Shown here: piece after piece, positions 1 to 11,790 of the stretch
Layout: each line of letters starts with the position of its first letter
How positions within the stretch are numbered: position 1 is the first letter of the stretch
From: Paulinella micropora
Lineage: Eukaryota; Cercozoa; Imbricatea; Euglyphida
Assembly (NCBI GenBank): GCA_009731375.1
Contig: BJOX01000358.1
Span: forward strand, 221,291-242,008
Length of the DNA: 20,718 nucleotides
Reading direction: 5' to 3'
The notes under the pieces: generated by a model
Databases searched by the model: none
What the model was told of the DNA's origin: nothing
Seen by the model: the letters and a program-made list of their open reading frames with translations, nothing else
Position numbers and translations under genes: made by a program

Positions 1-41
1 CCCCCCCCCCCCCCCCTTCCCCCCTCTCCCCCCTCTTTTTT
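1..41. repeat. C-rich pyrimidine tract
   Basis: The window opens with 16 C bases, followed by runs of C broken by T. It is a low-complexity tract at the edge of the window and holds no coding signal. Confidence 0.8.
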
Positions 42-144
42 CACTCTCCATGTTGACCGATCTCTCTCCTCACGCGGGAATGCGGGAAGTCTGGTGGCAG
101 GCGCAGAGACAGGGAGCAGAACAGGCCAGCACAGTAGAGGCCGC

Positions 145-1627
<1,483 letters not shown>

Positions 1628-2275
1628 GGTCTCGTGGGCCGTGTAAGAGTCACTCCACAGCAGCATCTGAGGCTTCAGAGCTCGCTTAAGAGGCTGTTTT
1701 CCAAGCTTGAAACTTCATTCTGTCAAGCAATATATTCTGCAACATCAGAATGTCTCACCTTCTGCTGCTTGGAAAATCCAAGTTACTGACTGTTACTATA
1801 TCTCCAAGCACCTGAGCATGATCGAATCCTTAATGTACTTATGTATTCGTAAGCATCGTTTCTGTTTGATTGTCAGATATTGATAAGAATGATTTCTGAT
1901 ATTAACTATAGTAGCAAAGATTTTAGGTGGAAGTAAAAAATGGAATATGAAAACCTGTGATCAAAACGCTTATCGTACAAGTAGAATACTTTATTGTCTC
2001 ACTTGCCACTGTGACTCGTTGAGTGGGACTGAAGCGGTCAGAAGCGTTACACAAGCACTGTTTTAACAAAATACTTGCCACTCATAGAGCTGAGTGGGAA
2101 GCAGAAGGGATAAATGGAAGAGTTAACTACTAGTAAGCGGTGAAGCAGGCGTACTAGGTGTTGATATGGCATGGCTGCCAGTGAAAAGGGGGGTGACGGC
2201 CAGTTTGAATTTGATCATCATCAGTGACATACTGATTGACAGACCGTTAGGTCAACCCTTACCGGTACGAAGCTC
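1628..2275. other. Downstream flank of SDHAF1, no gene seen
   Basis: This presumably starts with the 3' UTR of SDHAF1. I see no convincing exon and no AATAAA signal. Two related segments, near 1999-2043 and 2073-2108, share CTTGCCACT...GAGTGGGA and each could fold through CCACT/AGTGG. Otherwise nothing is recognised before the retroelement. Confidence 0.5.
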
Positions 2276-2280
2276 AGGAA
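2276..2280. repeat. Target-site duplication, left copy (AGGAA)
   Basis: AGGAA lies directly before the 5' LTR start (TGTAG). The same five bases lie directly after the 3' LTR at 18186-18190. A 5-bp duplication is usual for Ty3/gypsy integrases. Confidence 0.75.
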
Positions 2281-2658
2281 TGTAGGCGCAGATAGGTAAA
2301 TATGCGACCTTTTCTTATACCCCTATACACAGTGATGTATAGAAGAGCTATATCTCTTTAAGATGTAGTTATATCCGTTTTTATTTATATACTTTTGAGC
2401 AGGTTGAAAACGATAATATTACTATTCATAACCGGTACTACTTTTTTAAGCAGTATAATATTATCGTTAGGGGTGACACTGGGAAATGCCTCTCTTTTCC
2501 CTTTTTGTTGTTTGGCTCTGACAGTCTACATTTTCCGCCATACTGGTTTCCTCTCTTTGTGGAGGAGGAAGATTAGGTTATTTTCAGAGTGCTGTGGAAT
2601 TGGAAGGATAAATACCCCGGCTTACATTAAATAATATCTTTTGATTAGAATCGACAAA
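2281..2658 (+). repeat. 5' long terminal repeat
   Basis: It matches 17805-18185 almost throughout, starting TGTAG and ending ..GACAAA. By eye there are about 15-20 substitutions plus a few small indels, such as an extra AGA near 2342-2346 and a gap in TTTATTTATATAC. An AT-rich stretch and GGATAAATACC near the 3' end may be promoter or poly(A) signals, but this is not proven. The 3' end is set by the AGGAA duplication and is not the usual CA. Confidence 0.92.
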
Positions 2659-2660
2659 AG

Positions 2661-2680
2661 TGGAGTCCCAGCCTAGATTT
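2661..2680 (+). promoter_or_regulatory. Putative tRNA primer-binding site
   Basis: It starts TGGAGTCCCAG two bases after the LTR. Its reverse complement ends in CCA and fits tRNA 3' geometry: CCA, a discriminator U, seven acceptor bases CTGGGAC, then a five-base T-stem strand CTAGG and the AAAT end of a T-loop. I could not name the tRNA. A U discriminator is uncommon. Confidence 0.6.
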
Positions 2681-4330
2681 TCATATCCTTCAAATTTCAA
2701 TGCAGCAATTTGAAAAATAGCCACTCCCCTAAGCAAAGCAAGAAGGACTCTGAAAGGTAGTGGAGGAGTGTAGGAAAAGAGTTGGGGAGGTGTTAGCAGC
2801 TTGCAGTGCACAAAACTTGAATAACAGTGAAATCTTGCACAGAGGCTCATAAAGCGGCACGACAAGACACTCGTTGTGTGTACGATTTTGACACCTCAAG
2901 CAGTGTGATTAGAGTGTGTAAGGTGCATAGAAAGTGTACTCAGTGGGACAAAAACATTAGGGAGCTCACTGGTGTGATTGTCGATACATTGTCGAGCCGG
3001 AGGAGTGCTTAACAAACACACACAAGGAGCCTAGGAAGGAAAACACTATCCTATCAATTCTGTCAACACTCCTACACGTATACACATACTCCTCACGAGG
3101 AGAATAACCAACAATTACACGCTCTAACTTTTGTTTCTACTGCCACAAACACGTAACACACACAAACGTTGTTGACACGTCAATACGTGCAACGAGGCAG
3201 AAGAAAAACAAACAAACAACACACATACAGAATCCTATTCCTTTGGCATAAAACCTGTTTAGACAAACAACACCCATCCCACACCAAAGAAGGTAGCCAT
3301 CTCTCAAAGGGGTGGTAGGCCAATCTTTTAAGACATAGGCAGGGGGAATTGAGTGTAAATTGAAGACAGGGAGGCTAAAAAGGAGTGTGTTTTGGGAACA
3401 ATTTTTATTTTTGTTCACAAACAACGAAACACACACCCCACATCACACTCAAACACTCCAAACGTGTTGTGTGGTGTCACCAAGGTCAGCAAGGACAAGA
3501 ACTCGGATACCGAGCAGCTCCCAAGACATCAACGACAAGTGTGTGAAGAGTCACCAGCACTCGGTACACACACAGGCATACACACTCTCGTAGACACACA
3601 GACTAGACACACACCTCACATCACACCCAAGCACTAACAACGTGTGTGGTATCAAATAGGTCACCAAGAACAAAAAAAAACTGGGACACCGAGCAACTCA
3701 CAAGGCATCAGCCGTTGTTGTGTGAAGAGTCAGCAGCACTTGGTACACACAAACACATACACACACACGAGAACACTCACAAACACACACCCCATAACGC
3801 AAAAAGGCAAAGCTTCGGTTGGGTTTTGAGTTAGGAAAGGTTCTTTCACAAAAGGACAATAACAGTGACATATTGGGCTGAGCCCAGAAAGGATAATTGA
3901 AAACCTTTTTGAACGATTCTTGATCGTGTACGCACGAGGGTGGAGCAAGGTTGCTAACCGACTTGTTTGTGAAGCACAAGTGTGGTGTACTTTGTCAGGG
4001 TGCACACGTACACATCGTCTGGCTTGGCAGAAGGAACAGCAAGGCTTCCCCCGACAGAGGGGGAGGGTGAGTCCACCAATTCCTTGACTGTCATTTGTTG
4101 ATTGTTGTGTTGGGTGTGAGTTGGTTGTCGTGTTGTATAACATCGTGCTTGACACAAGCAGTGACGACACAGCGAACAGAACACACGACACCAAAAAAGA
4201 CAAACACAACAGCACACTTACACAACACGAGAAGATACGACTCCATCTGCTCTTTTCGACCCTTCAGGGGCACACTGAACATGGCGTGGATAGCCTCTAA
4301 AACGAGATCATCCATCGCTATAAACTCGAC
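2681..4330 (+). other. Long untranslated leader of the retroelement
   Basis: About 1.65 kb lies between the primer-binding site and the first Gag ATG. It is A/C-rich with many ACACAC stretches. Short ORFs occur on both strands but none shows a recognisable domain. It would be expected to hold packaging and dimerisation signals; none can be pinpointed by eye. Confidence 0.6.
3431..3790 (+). repeat. Two-copy tandem repeat, period about 179 bp
   Basis: Two imperfect copies share in order CACATCACAC, ACGTGT, CACCAAG, ACCGAGCA.CTC, GTGTGAAGAGTCA and a CA-rich tail. The CGAGCA anchor falls at 3511 and again at 3690. The repeat lies in the leader and its role is unknown. Confidence 0.8.
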
Positions 4331-5707
4331 ATGTCTGACGAAGCAGACGGTAACGACACGCCCGCCACAGGCGGCGGTTTTACCACTCCCGCAAGGGGAG
4401 GAGAACGAGCACAGGAGGAACCTGTCCCTCGCTCCCCATGGAGAGGGCCCGACAATGGGTTGGTAATTCCGGCTCGTGCAATTCAAACGAAGGTGGTGCT
4501 GGACCAATACCGAGGCCCAGCCGAGGGATGGCCAGGCAACCCTCAAGATGACGAGGAACATGGGACAAACCCAAACGACAACTCGATGTATCTTTTCCCG
4601 AATAATATGTACGAGGAGGCAACTTGGTACAGGTGTATGTTCAAGGAACCCTCGATACAAGGGGCTATTGGACTAATGCATTTGTTCAATCCGAGCCTTA
4701 CTGCAAATGGTACCGCTACCATACATCATGTTATGGACCTCTACAGGGTTCTAGCAACCGTGCGTGACTCCTTATTAGACGAAGCGTGGCAGATAAACCA
4801 CCAAAGGTACCCAGCGCTGCTGAATACCTTATTCGTCGAGAAAAAGGATCTGCAACCCTCTCTCACTTTTCCTTTCACACAGGACCCAGATAAAGAACTA
4901 GTTACAGACACAAAGTGACCCAACTCGGCAGGGTTGCTGGTGTTTATCTCGGAGATACAAGCTTGGAATATAGTTTCAGCACGCGACCTGAGTGCCGCGG
5001 TTGCAATTTGGAATCTCACCCTCACAGTGCACAAGAGCTGGAAGAAACAGCTTCTCCCCTCTGAGGACGATTGAACAGCAGCTGCCCAAGCCCGGGACAC
5101 CCTTAACGAGCTGCTTGATACAATCGAACAGCATCAGTGGACCTGGGTGAGTAGGATGGCAACGAAGTTCAAATACTTCAAGGCCACCATGGTGTGTGAG
5201 AAGGTTATTAGAGGTGGTAAGGCGGTGGAGAAGAAAATCGCTCCCCATCCGGCAGTAAAGCTCTATTGGTGCAACTTCCTCGCTATGTGCGAGTTAGTAG
5301 CACAGACCATCAGTGACATCCTCCGAATTCGCCTAGCGAACGAGGTTCATGTCACATATGGCAATGATGGCAGAGCAACTGTCGTCCCAGAGGGAACGAC
5401 ATTCGTCTTCTTTCACAAGGGTGGCGGACACAACCGACCTTCAAACACCACGGAAGAACAAAAGAAAGCGAACGACAAATTGGTCGAACGAGCTCTGACT
5501 CGGCTTGACAAGGCCACAACTTTTGACTATGGCAAGTATAACCCGCAAGTCAATATTGATTATGGCGAAGGTATCTTGCTTTTGTTGTGCTATACGTGTC
5601 TAGACAGCACGATTGGACAGTTGAGTCTAACCGCTGCAGACACTAAACAGATGTTAGCCAACAAAGCCAGTCGTTGGGCATCCCAAGACATGTTAACGCA
5701 CAAATGA
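4331..5707 (+). pseudogene. Gag precursor, N-terminal part, broken
   Basis: The ATG at 4331 (MSDEADGND, with a purine at -3) opens a frame running to 5707 with in-frame TGA codons at 4916-4918, 5072-5074 and 5705-5707. Between the stops the sequence stays protein-like, e.g. ARDTLNELLDTIEQHQWTW and KLYWCNFLAMCELVAQTISD. A Gly/Pro-rich acidic first ~70 residues lead into a mostly helical-looking region. I recognise no family motif; the Gag call rests on position after the leader and before protease. All three stops could be CGA arginine codons changed to TGA, consistent with decay of methylated CpG. The frame then passes to 5722-5922 in another register. Confidence 0.65.
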
Positions 5708-5721
5708 CCACAATGGGATGA

Positions 5722-5922
5722 GGAAGCGGGCCGACTGCTCCAAGGGGGACAATTGAAGCCTCCCGGCCGACCTCATTACCTGCTCGAACATTTGTAAAGG
5801 GGGCCAACTGGGGTTTCATGTGCGACCCTGTTATCGTCGCCGACCTGGTGTCGCAATGGCACAACGTATGTGGGAAGCCGATGTGCCACACAACGAAATC
5901 GTGGACCTTCCACAAAAGCTGA
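5722..5922 (+). pseudogene. Gag fragment in shifted frame
   Basis: This frame gives a globular-looking stretch including FVKGANWGFMCDPVIVADLV and QWHNVCGKPMCH. It bridges the end of the upstream Gag frame and the start of the downstream one (KLITPLVRADLAMLLV). The entry shift can sit at a five-G run (5744-5748 or 5779-5783) and the exit shift at AAAA (5914-5917). It is most simply a piece of one original Gag reading frame offset by single-base deletions. Confidence 0.5.
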
Positions 5923-8510
5923 TCACGCCCCTAGTTCGCGCTGATTTGGCGATGTTACTAGTGGCAGTCCTTAAGGGCATCGCTAGAGCAACGACCACCA
6001 AAGGCCGAACAACGGAGGAAAGATACATTCGCAACGTCTTGTCACAGGCACAGGATGCAGATGACGGCGCATTCTCGCTTCAGAGTTTTCGCGTTGACCG
6101 ATTGGTCGAAGTATCAGCGTGGGATGCAACTTTTGCGAAGAGGATCTTCGGCTCTAAAGCGAACAAGGACGAACGTATGCGGCGGGCAAACATCTTGCTG
6201 CAGGCCATGCAGGCTGTGGGATTGTCGTTGCGTGATCATCAGGCCAAGGCAAACGAACCACAGTTCGACATACTGTCCTTCGTCACATCCACCTCATGGG
6301 GAGACCACTCTTATACCGGGTCCAGCTCCTATCAGAGATCCCTCGAGTTCACCTAACCATACTGGTCATCGTCGTCGAGCTCATCGAGCTCCTCGAACCC
6401 GTATTGGGGCCAGGGGCCGCGACATTCTCCAAACCCATACGCATCTACATCTTCTCCAGCGGGGGGTAGCCCTAACCCATATGCCCAACAATCTACTTCG
6501 GGGTTTCATTCTCCACCACCGGTGGGCTTGACATCGCCACCGCATACGTACCAAGCACCACAGTTTACCATGCCCATGTACTCACCACCGCCCATACCAC
6601 CCCCCATGTTACCTCCCACACCACCGCCGGTTAGCCAGACACAAGGGGCCCCGCCCCCACGTCAGCCGGCGACAAAGAAAAAGAAAACACGTACAATCCC
6701 ACGGCAAACCAATCAACCTCTCAGCTCATTAGCCATCGACCCTGGTCCGGCTGGATGCCCGTACGGGGTACAGAGGTTAGACGACCTTGGCAACCCGCCA
6801 ACGGTCAAGTCTAATACTTTGTGTGATTATTTTCACCACGCACTGGCTTTTAACTGCTTACCAGAACGTCGATTTTGGGTGTGGCCTTGCCTTATGGGAA
6901 AGTCGTGTCAACGATGGCACACATTCCCGGGCACCCCACAGCACCCAATAGCGATGAGGCGGTATATGCGCAGATACAAGGCGGGAGAGTCGAAGGTAAA
7001 GAGGCCGGAAGATGGCGATTGGGTGCCTTGCCCGAAACAGCAGGCACACATGAACTTGTTATTCCCGGACGTTGATGAACACGGACGGGTCTCTCTGATG
7101 CCAAACGGGCACGTAGCGAGTTGGTGCGCCGCCTTCGATGCGGAAGCCGAAATGCTCAAGAGCCAATTCCCGGCGGCCGACAAGTTCGCGGCATACATGC
7201 CCGGTCAGGAGACACTCCTGAGCCAGATGGGTAAGCCCACAGCACGCAAACGCAAACGCAAACGCAAGCAACGCGTCACATGTGTTGTGCAGGCCAAGGC
7301 CAGCCAGCAGGACACAAGTCCTCCAAGAAGCGCAAATTCAAGTCCTAGACAATCAACGGAAAGGACACACCCCGGGGCACGTAAGCGGGTGCGTTTTGCA
7401 CACCCGTTGGAAACGATAGCCACCGCAGAGGGTGATGGACTAGTTGTCGGGACAGGCGCAGTAGTAACAGAAACACTAGTTAATAGGGTGATGGTAACGG
7501 AGGCCACACCAACGCCAGGTCAGGTGACACAAGCCGATATTGAGTCACCGACGGCTAGGGTTGCTGTGTCCCCACCCGCACCAGTAGTAGATAAGACAGT
7601 AAGAATGGAGGCTACACCAACGCCAGGTCAGGTGACACAAGTCAGTATCGAGTCACCGACGGCTAGGGTTGCTGTGCCCCCTTCTACACCGCAAGTAGAT
7701 AGTTTTGCGGGGGTCACAGACCCCTCGATCACAGTCAATAGTACTGCTACGGCAGGGGTGAGCGCAGAGATAACAGAGGGGCACAACAGTAGTCGTGGCC
7801 GTACACCTTCACCTGAGGTGACGACCATCCGCAATAATGTACAGGCGGACCCTCACCCATCTCCACCCGAAGACGATGTCGCACAGGCGGTTAGTGAGGA
7901 TGATGGTAAAATGGACGGGCTAAGTTGCAGTGTCCGCACAGCGGACACCTGCGTAAGCAAGGCAGGTTCCATCCCAGTCGCCTCACTACAGAAAACAGCC
8001 CTTTTTGAGAACAAGGTGATTAACATTAAAGCCAGGGCAAAACAACAAATAGCACCTCAACGGTCTTTGCTCGGTCGTGGTGTTCGACTAGGCCCGGGAA
8101 CGGTGGCCGGTTCCGATATTAATCACCCGAATATACCGCATATTGACCATGCACTCCCCCCACACACACACAACATATATACTGCATCACCATTCACAGC
8201 ACAGAACTCTGTAGTGCTCCCGGGCCCACGGAATGGCCCAAGCGTTGCTCCGGCGGTAGTTAGCCAGATGGGACTAACACCCTTGGTGGACGCGGACAAG
8301 CTTGGCGATGCACAACGCCGGATGGCACGCAGGTATGCTGAGATGGAACTGCAACAAGCCCTCATGTCGACAGCCGAACCCCAGGACCTCCCTGCAGCGG
8401 AGGCAAGGGACATGAGCTACACCCGTCTATTTTGGCGAGAGCTCAACGCCCACCTGGACACCGGTAACGATAGCATGGCACAAATCACCTTCGCGGGAAA
8501 AGATTTATAG
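5914..8510 (+). pseudogene. Gag precursor, C-terminal part with CCCH zinc-finger pattern
   Basis: This frame is open from about 5914 to the TAG at 8508, apart from one TAA at 6354-6356. Order: a helical segment to about 6350; a Ser-rich then Pro-rich linker (NPYW, NPYA, PPPIPPPMLPPTPPP) to about 6660; a compact domain about 6740-7220 with C-x10-C-x5-C-x3-H (codons at 6855, 6888, 6906, 6918); a Lys/Arg cluster (KRKRKRKQR, about 7246-7272) that could be a nuclear-localisation or RNA-binding patch; a low-complexity Pro/Thr/Val region with a 36-residue repeat; then the protease motif LDTG at 8454-8465. No classic CCHC knuckle was found. The length far exceeds the usual gypsy Gag of 300-500 residues. 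The function as an RNA-binding structural protein is inferred from position. Confidence 0.65.
7500..7700 (+). repeat. 108-bp tandem repeat inside Gag
   Basis: GAGGCYACACCAACGCCAGG begins at 7500 and again at 7608, a spacing of 108 bp or 36 codons, so the frame is kept. Both copies encode EATPTPGQVTQ..IESPTARVAV. It lies in the low-complexity part of Gag. Confidence 0.9.
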
Positions 8511-9133
8511 ATAAATTCGGAAAGTTATTCGATTTCACGCGCGAAGGGAAGCTCGGATATATCCGGGGTGCTAACGACGGAAGAAGTGCGATCATTGGTC
8601 GTATACCGTTGGAATTCCCGACTGGCATGACGTACACAATACAAGTCTTGGTAGTGCCAGATTTCCCGGGAACGATAGTGCTGGGTAAACCTGATCTGAA
8701 GATGATGGAAGCTCAGCTTTTATTAGGGCAGGATGTAATTAAGTATGGAAGGGGCCGACATGTGGCGGAATACCCCATACTTAACCCTAGTCCAGAACGT
8801 CCGGTAGATCATCCGTATAGGGGAAGAGCGCAGGTGACCTTGATCCCGCCCGCACCCCCCATACCGCATGGTATACGGACACAGCAGCGTGTTACGCCCG
8901 CTGGCACAGCATGGGTATACACGAATGTTTATGTCCCGGAGCTGACCGGCCCATGGGCGGCTTCGAGGATTTAGGCCCAAATCTTGCTGCTGCGGAAGCA
9001 GGATGAATCATGGCACGGCTTTGACCAAACCTACCTATATGGGGGTGGGCAGAAACGGCCACATGAATTCGTACAAGGGATCGGAGCCTATACAGCCCGA
9101 GAACCTGTCGAAGGTGCCGAAACTTCTGGCTGA
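8430..9133 (+). pseudogene. Retropepsin (aspartic protease) plus linker, split by frame change
   Basis: The protease would cleave the Gag-Pol precursor during particle maturation. The catalytic LDTGNDS lies in the upstream frame (Asp codon 8457-8459). That frame stops at TAG 8508, but the -1 frame continues the fold: IDKFGKLFDF, then GANDGRSAIIGRIPLEF and the second hydrophobic-Gly motif IVLGKPD (8675-8692). The change of frame falls at G_GGA_AAA (8495-8501), which is in the right phase for a -1 slippery heptamer. The -1 frame runs on past a TAG at 8972-8974, through a Pro-rich stretch and a segment with WHGFDQTYLYGGGQ, to a TGA at 9131. Retropepsin identity is well supported. Programmed shift versus a one-base deletion in the AAAA run is undecided. 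Confidence 0.75.
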
Positions 9134-9665
9134 CAGGTTGGATCTGGGCGAAGACATCACCATTATACTCCCGATACACCCCACCGTGATATGGTGGAGG
9201 GATGTATTGGATAGGGTGGTCGATGACCCGATACCGATATCTAGTCGACAGGCTAAACCACTCATGGCATTCCGATTAGGATCAAGGCAGGATGGTCTGG
9301 CATACAGAACCAAACTACTGACCCGAAAGGTAGATGACATGCGGGAGATTGCATTTCAGATCTTTCCGGGGTTCTTTCACAAGTCGGCAGCGAAACAATA
9401 CGCCGATATGTTAATAGAACTTCAGGAATTTGCAACATGGGACAACCAGTCCACCACGCGATACCCAGGCAGGGACGCGAAGGATGAGGTTGAGGATCCG
9501 GACTCCATCTTAGAGTACCCGGATGACCCGAGAGACCAGAAACCGGTCGAAGAGATCATCGACGAAGTCGTGGCACGACAGTCAGGGTCACCAGACTTTG
9601 TTCGGGGTCTCAAGGCTCAGTTTCTGAAGAATAAGACACTATTTGGACCCAAGCAGGCGGGGTGA
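9003..9665 (+). pseudogene. Protease-to-RT connector region
   Basis: An open frame ending at TGA 9663-9665, with coherent content from about 9110: LADRLDLGEDITIILP, WWRDVLDRVVDD and an acidic end (EVEDPDSILEYPDDPRDQ). It leads into RT through LFGPKQAG, which connects naturally to VTHTAAKIE in the next frame. The frame change lies at GGCGGGG (9657-9662). No catalytic motif is seen. It fills the place of the pre-RT linker that gypsy elements have upstream of the EMI.EMLAK.LIEPS-type helix. The first ~100 bases from ATG 9003 may be a shadow of the competing frame, which also looks coding. Confidence 0.5.
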
Positions 9666-10640
9666 CGCACACCGCTGCTAAGATAGAGCGACAAGTGGGA
9701 CAGACGATGCCTCGTCTCCGCGGATCGCGCCTCAGTTACAAGGAGGAGCAGATCTGCGAGGAAATGATCCAAGATATGTTGGCTAAACGGCTAATAGAAC
9801 CGTCATGGTCGGAGTACCGATCACCGGTTCGGCTTGCGCCAAAGCCGGATGGCAAGCAACGATTTTGCATCAATTACACGAGGCTCAATAAGATCATCAA
9901 GAGCGTTGAGGCACCAATCCCCCGTATGCGGGATGGCCTCAACCGACTCCGGGATGCTAAGTTCTTTACAAAGCTAGACTTGAAGAATGGATTCTGGAAC
10001 ATCCCTTTGGATGTGGAGAGTCGGGCACTGACGGCCTTCGCCGTCGGCGGGAGACTGTACCAGTGGACAGTCCTCCCGATGGGATTGAAAACCGCCCCGG
10101 CTATCTTTCAGGATTGCATGAATCAAGCTCTGTCCGACCCGAAGTACGGTGATCCGAAGTTCACCGAAACTTACGGACATACTAACCAGTATAGCTTTTG
10201 TTACATCGATGATATTGTTATTTATTCAAAGACAGAAGCGGACCACCTGGCTCACGTGTCGGACATCTTGAGACGCCTAGAAGCCTTCGGCCTCAGGTTG
10301 AACCTAGAGAAGTGTTCGTTCGCTAAGGACCACATCGATTATCTAGGGTACAGAGTCGAGGATGGGGTAATAGTGTTGAAGCCGGAGAAGCGGGACGCTA
10401 TTAGTTCCCTTCCACGCCCAAACACACGCACAGCGCTGCACTCCTTCCTCTGTATGGCACAGGTGTACTCGGAATTTATCCCGAACTTCCAGGACTTTGT
10501 CAAACCATTACGGGACTTCTGCCTTCACGGCGACCCGGATGGCAAATGGCCGCCAAAGGCGGCGGAGGTATACACGAAGCTAAAGGAGGCGTTGACACGA
10601 GACCCCCTCACAGAGGGCGGATCGGTCTTGGTTCTCCCCG
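9660..10640 (+). CDS. pol: Reverse transcriptase domain of Pol
   Basis: This domain copies element RNA into DNA. Recognisable blocks in order: the pre-catalytic helix QDMLAKRLIEPSWSEYRSPV; PKPDGKQRFCINYTRLN; the first catalytic Asp in TKLDLKNGFWNIPL (codon 9977); LPMGLKTAPAIFQDCMN; the YIDD box at 10202-10213 followed by IVIYSKTEADH; LRLNLEKCSFAK...YLGYRV; and the thumb/connection region. Spacing and motif order are typical of Ty3/gypsy. The frame has no stop from 9660 to 10702 but no ATG at its head, as expected for a domain inside a polyprotein. An insert of about 15 residues (PKYGDPKFTETYGHTNQYS) precedes the YIDD strand. All catalytic residues remain. Confidence 0.93.
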
Positions 10641-11045
10641 ACTTTGAGAACCGTTTTGTGGTAGCAACCGACGCGTCGAAATACGCGGTCGGGGCCGTCT
10701 TATAACAATACGACTCTGACCACAAACAGTTGAGACCGATCATGTTCGTCAGCAAGAAGTTGATGCCCGAACAAGTCAACTACTGCACCAGACAACGCGA
10801 AGCGTTGGCGATAGTTTGGGCGCTCAGTCGGCTGAGGGAGTACTTGTAGGGTGCTCCGAACATATTGGTTCAAACAGATCACGCCAACCTTAGATGGCTC
10901 ATGGACAGAGAACATATGGGACGACTGGCCCGATGGCAGTCGGAGCTGGCCTTGTATGCTTTCACCATCGAGTACATTAAAGGTAAAGAAAATATGGTCC
11001 CAGATAGCCTATCACGGATGCCTCGGGCGAAAGGCCCTGTAGGCG
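10640..11045 (+). pseudogene. pol: RNase H domain of Pol, two in-frame stops
   Basis: This domain degrades the RNA strand of the RNA-DNA hybrid. It follows RT in the same frame. The acidic residues are all visible: Asp in VATDASKYAVGAVL (10670), Glu in RQREALAIVWAL (10799), Asp in LVQTDHANLRWL (10877) and Asp in ENMVPDSLSR (11003). Two stops interrupt it: TAA at 10703-10705 directly after GAVL, and TAG at 10847-10849 in REYL*GAPN. Both positions often hold Gln in relatives, and single C-to-T changes of CAA and CAG would make them. The stops would remove integrase from any product unless read through. Confidence 0.9.
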
Positions 11046-11790
11046 ACGGATTAGACCGCTTTGCATTAGAAACTCCCACGGCCTGCCTAGTCGGATGGAC
11101 AGCCGATGATGACTGGACGGCCACGGAGCATACAGCAGATTTCAAAGACACGTTGCCGGCGGGGATGGCATACATGGCCACCAACGCGCAAAGCTGGACA
11201 CCGGGATATAGACCCGATTCTCAAGCTGAACTGTTGGACCAGCTGCAATGCATACGTCGCGTGTGCTGCGCGCAACACGAAGCTGAGGACTGGCAAGACC
11301 TGCTGGAGGAGATCGACACCCAGTCGGACATCCTCAGCGAGGGAGATATAAAACCGGGTCAGACCCATGAACATGAACACTCCTTTAACGCATTTTTCGC
11401 GGATAGGACGCAGTCGTTCTGGGTACCCCAGCATGTTCACCCTGAAAGGTCGACGATTATCGCTGCTGCCGAGCGAACACACCGAACAGAGGGGCCTATA
11501 AGCCTAGTCACCAGTGCTCTCCAGCTGGATGACATGGATATGACGGTGGCGAGCTCCGAGGTGTTTGGTCAGTTGGCGAAGAGCTCTAAGGAATGGAGCC
11601 CCTTCATTGCTCACGCTATTGATCCGATAGCAAATCCTGAGACGAGAGAAATAAGAGCCCATAAGAAAACGATAACCTGGCATGATAACCTCCTGTGGTA
11701 TAAGGGGGCAGGCGGTAAGTGGGAAAAGACGCCTTCAAAGTGGACACTGTGGGTACCAACCCAGTTACGCAAGGCGATCCTTTTACTCAC
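11046..11790 (+). pseudogene. pol: RNase H to integrase linker
   Basis: About 245 residues, open in the RT frame between RNase H and the integrase zinc domain. Only the last part, ITWHDNLLWYKGAGGKW...LWVPTQLRKAIL, resembles the short pre-integrase strand known in gypsy elements. The rest (acidic, with CCAQHEAEDWQDLLEEIDTQ and HEHEHSFNAFF) has no match I know and is longer than usual. The frame changes to that of integrase at CCTTTTAC (about 11775-11782). Confidence 0.6.

Noticed and set aside
3137-4660. Minus-strand frames in the leader
   Set aside because: They overlap repeats and the Gag start and contain no recognisable domain.
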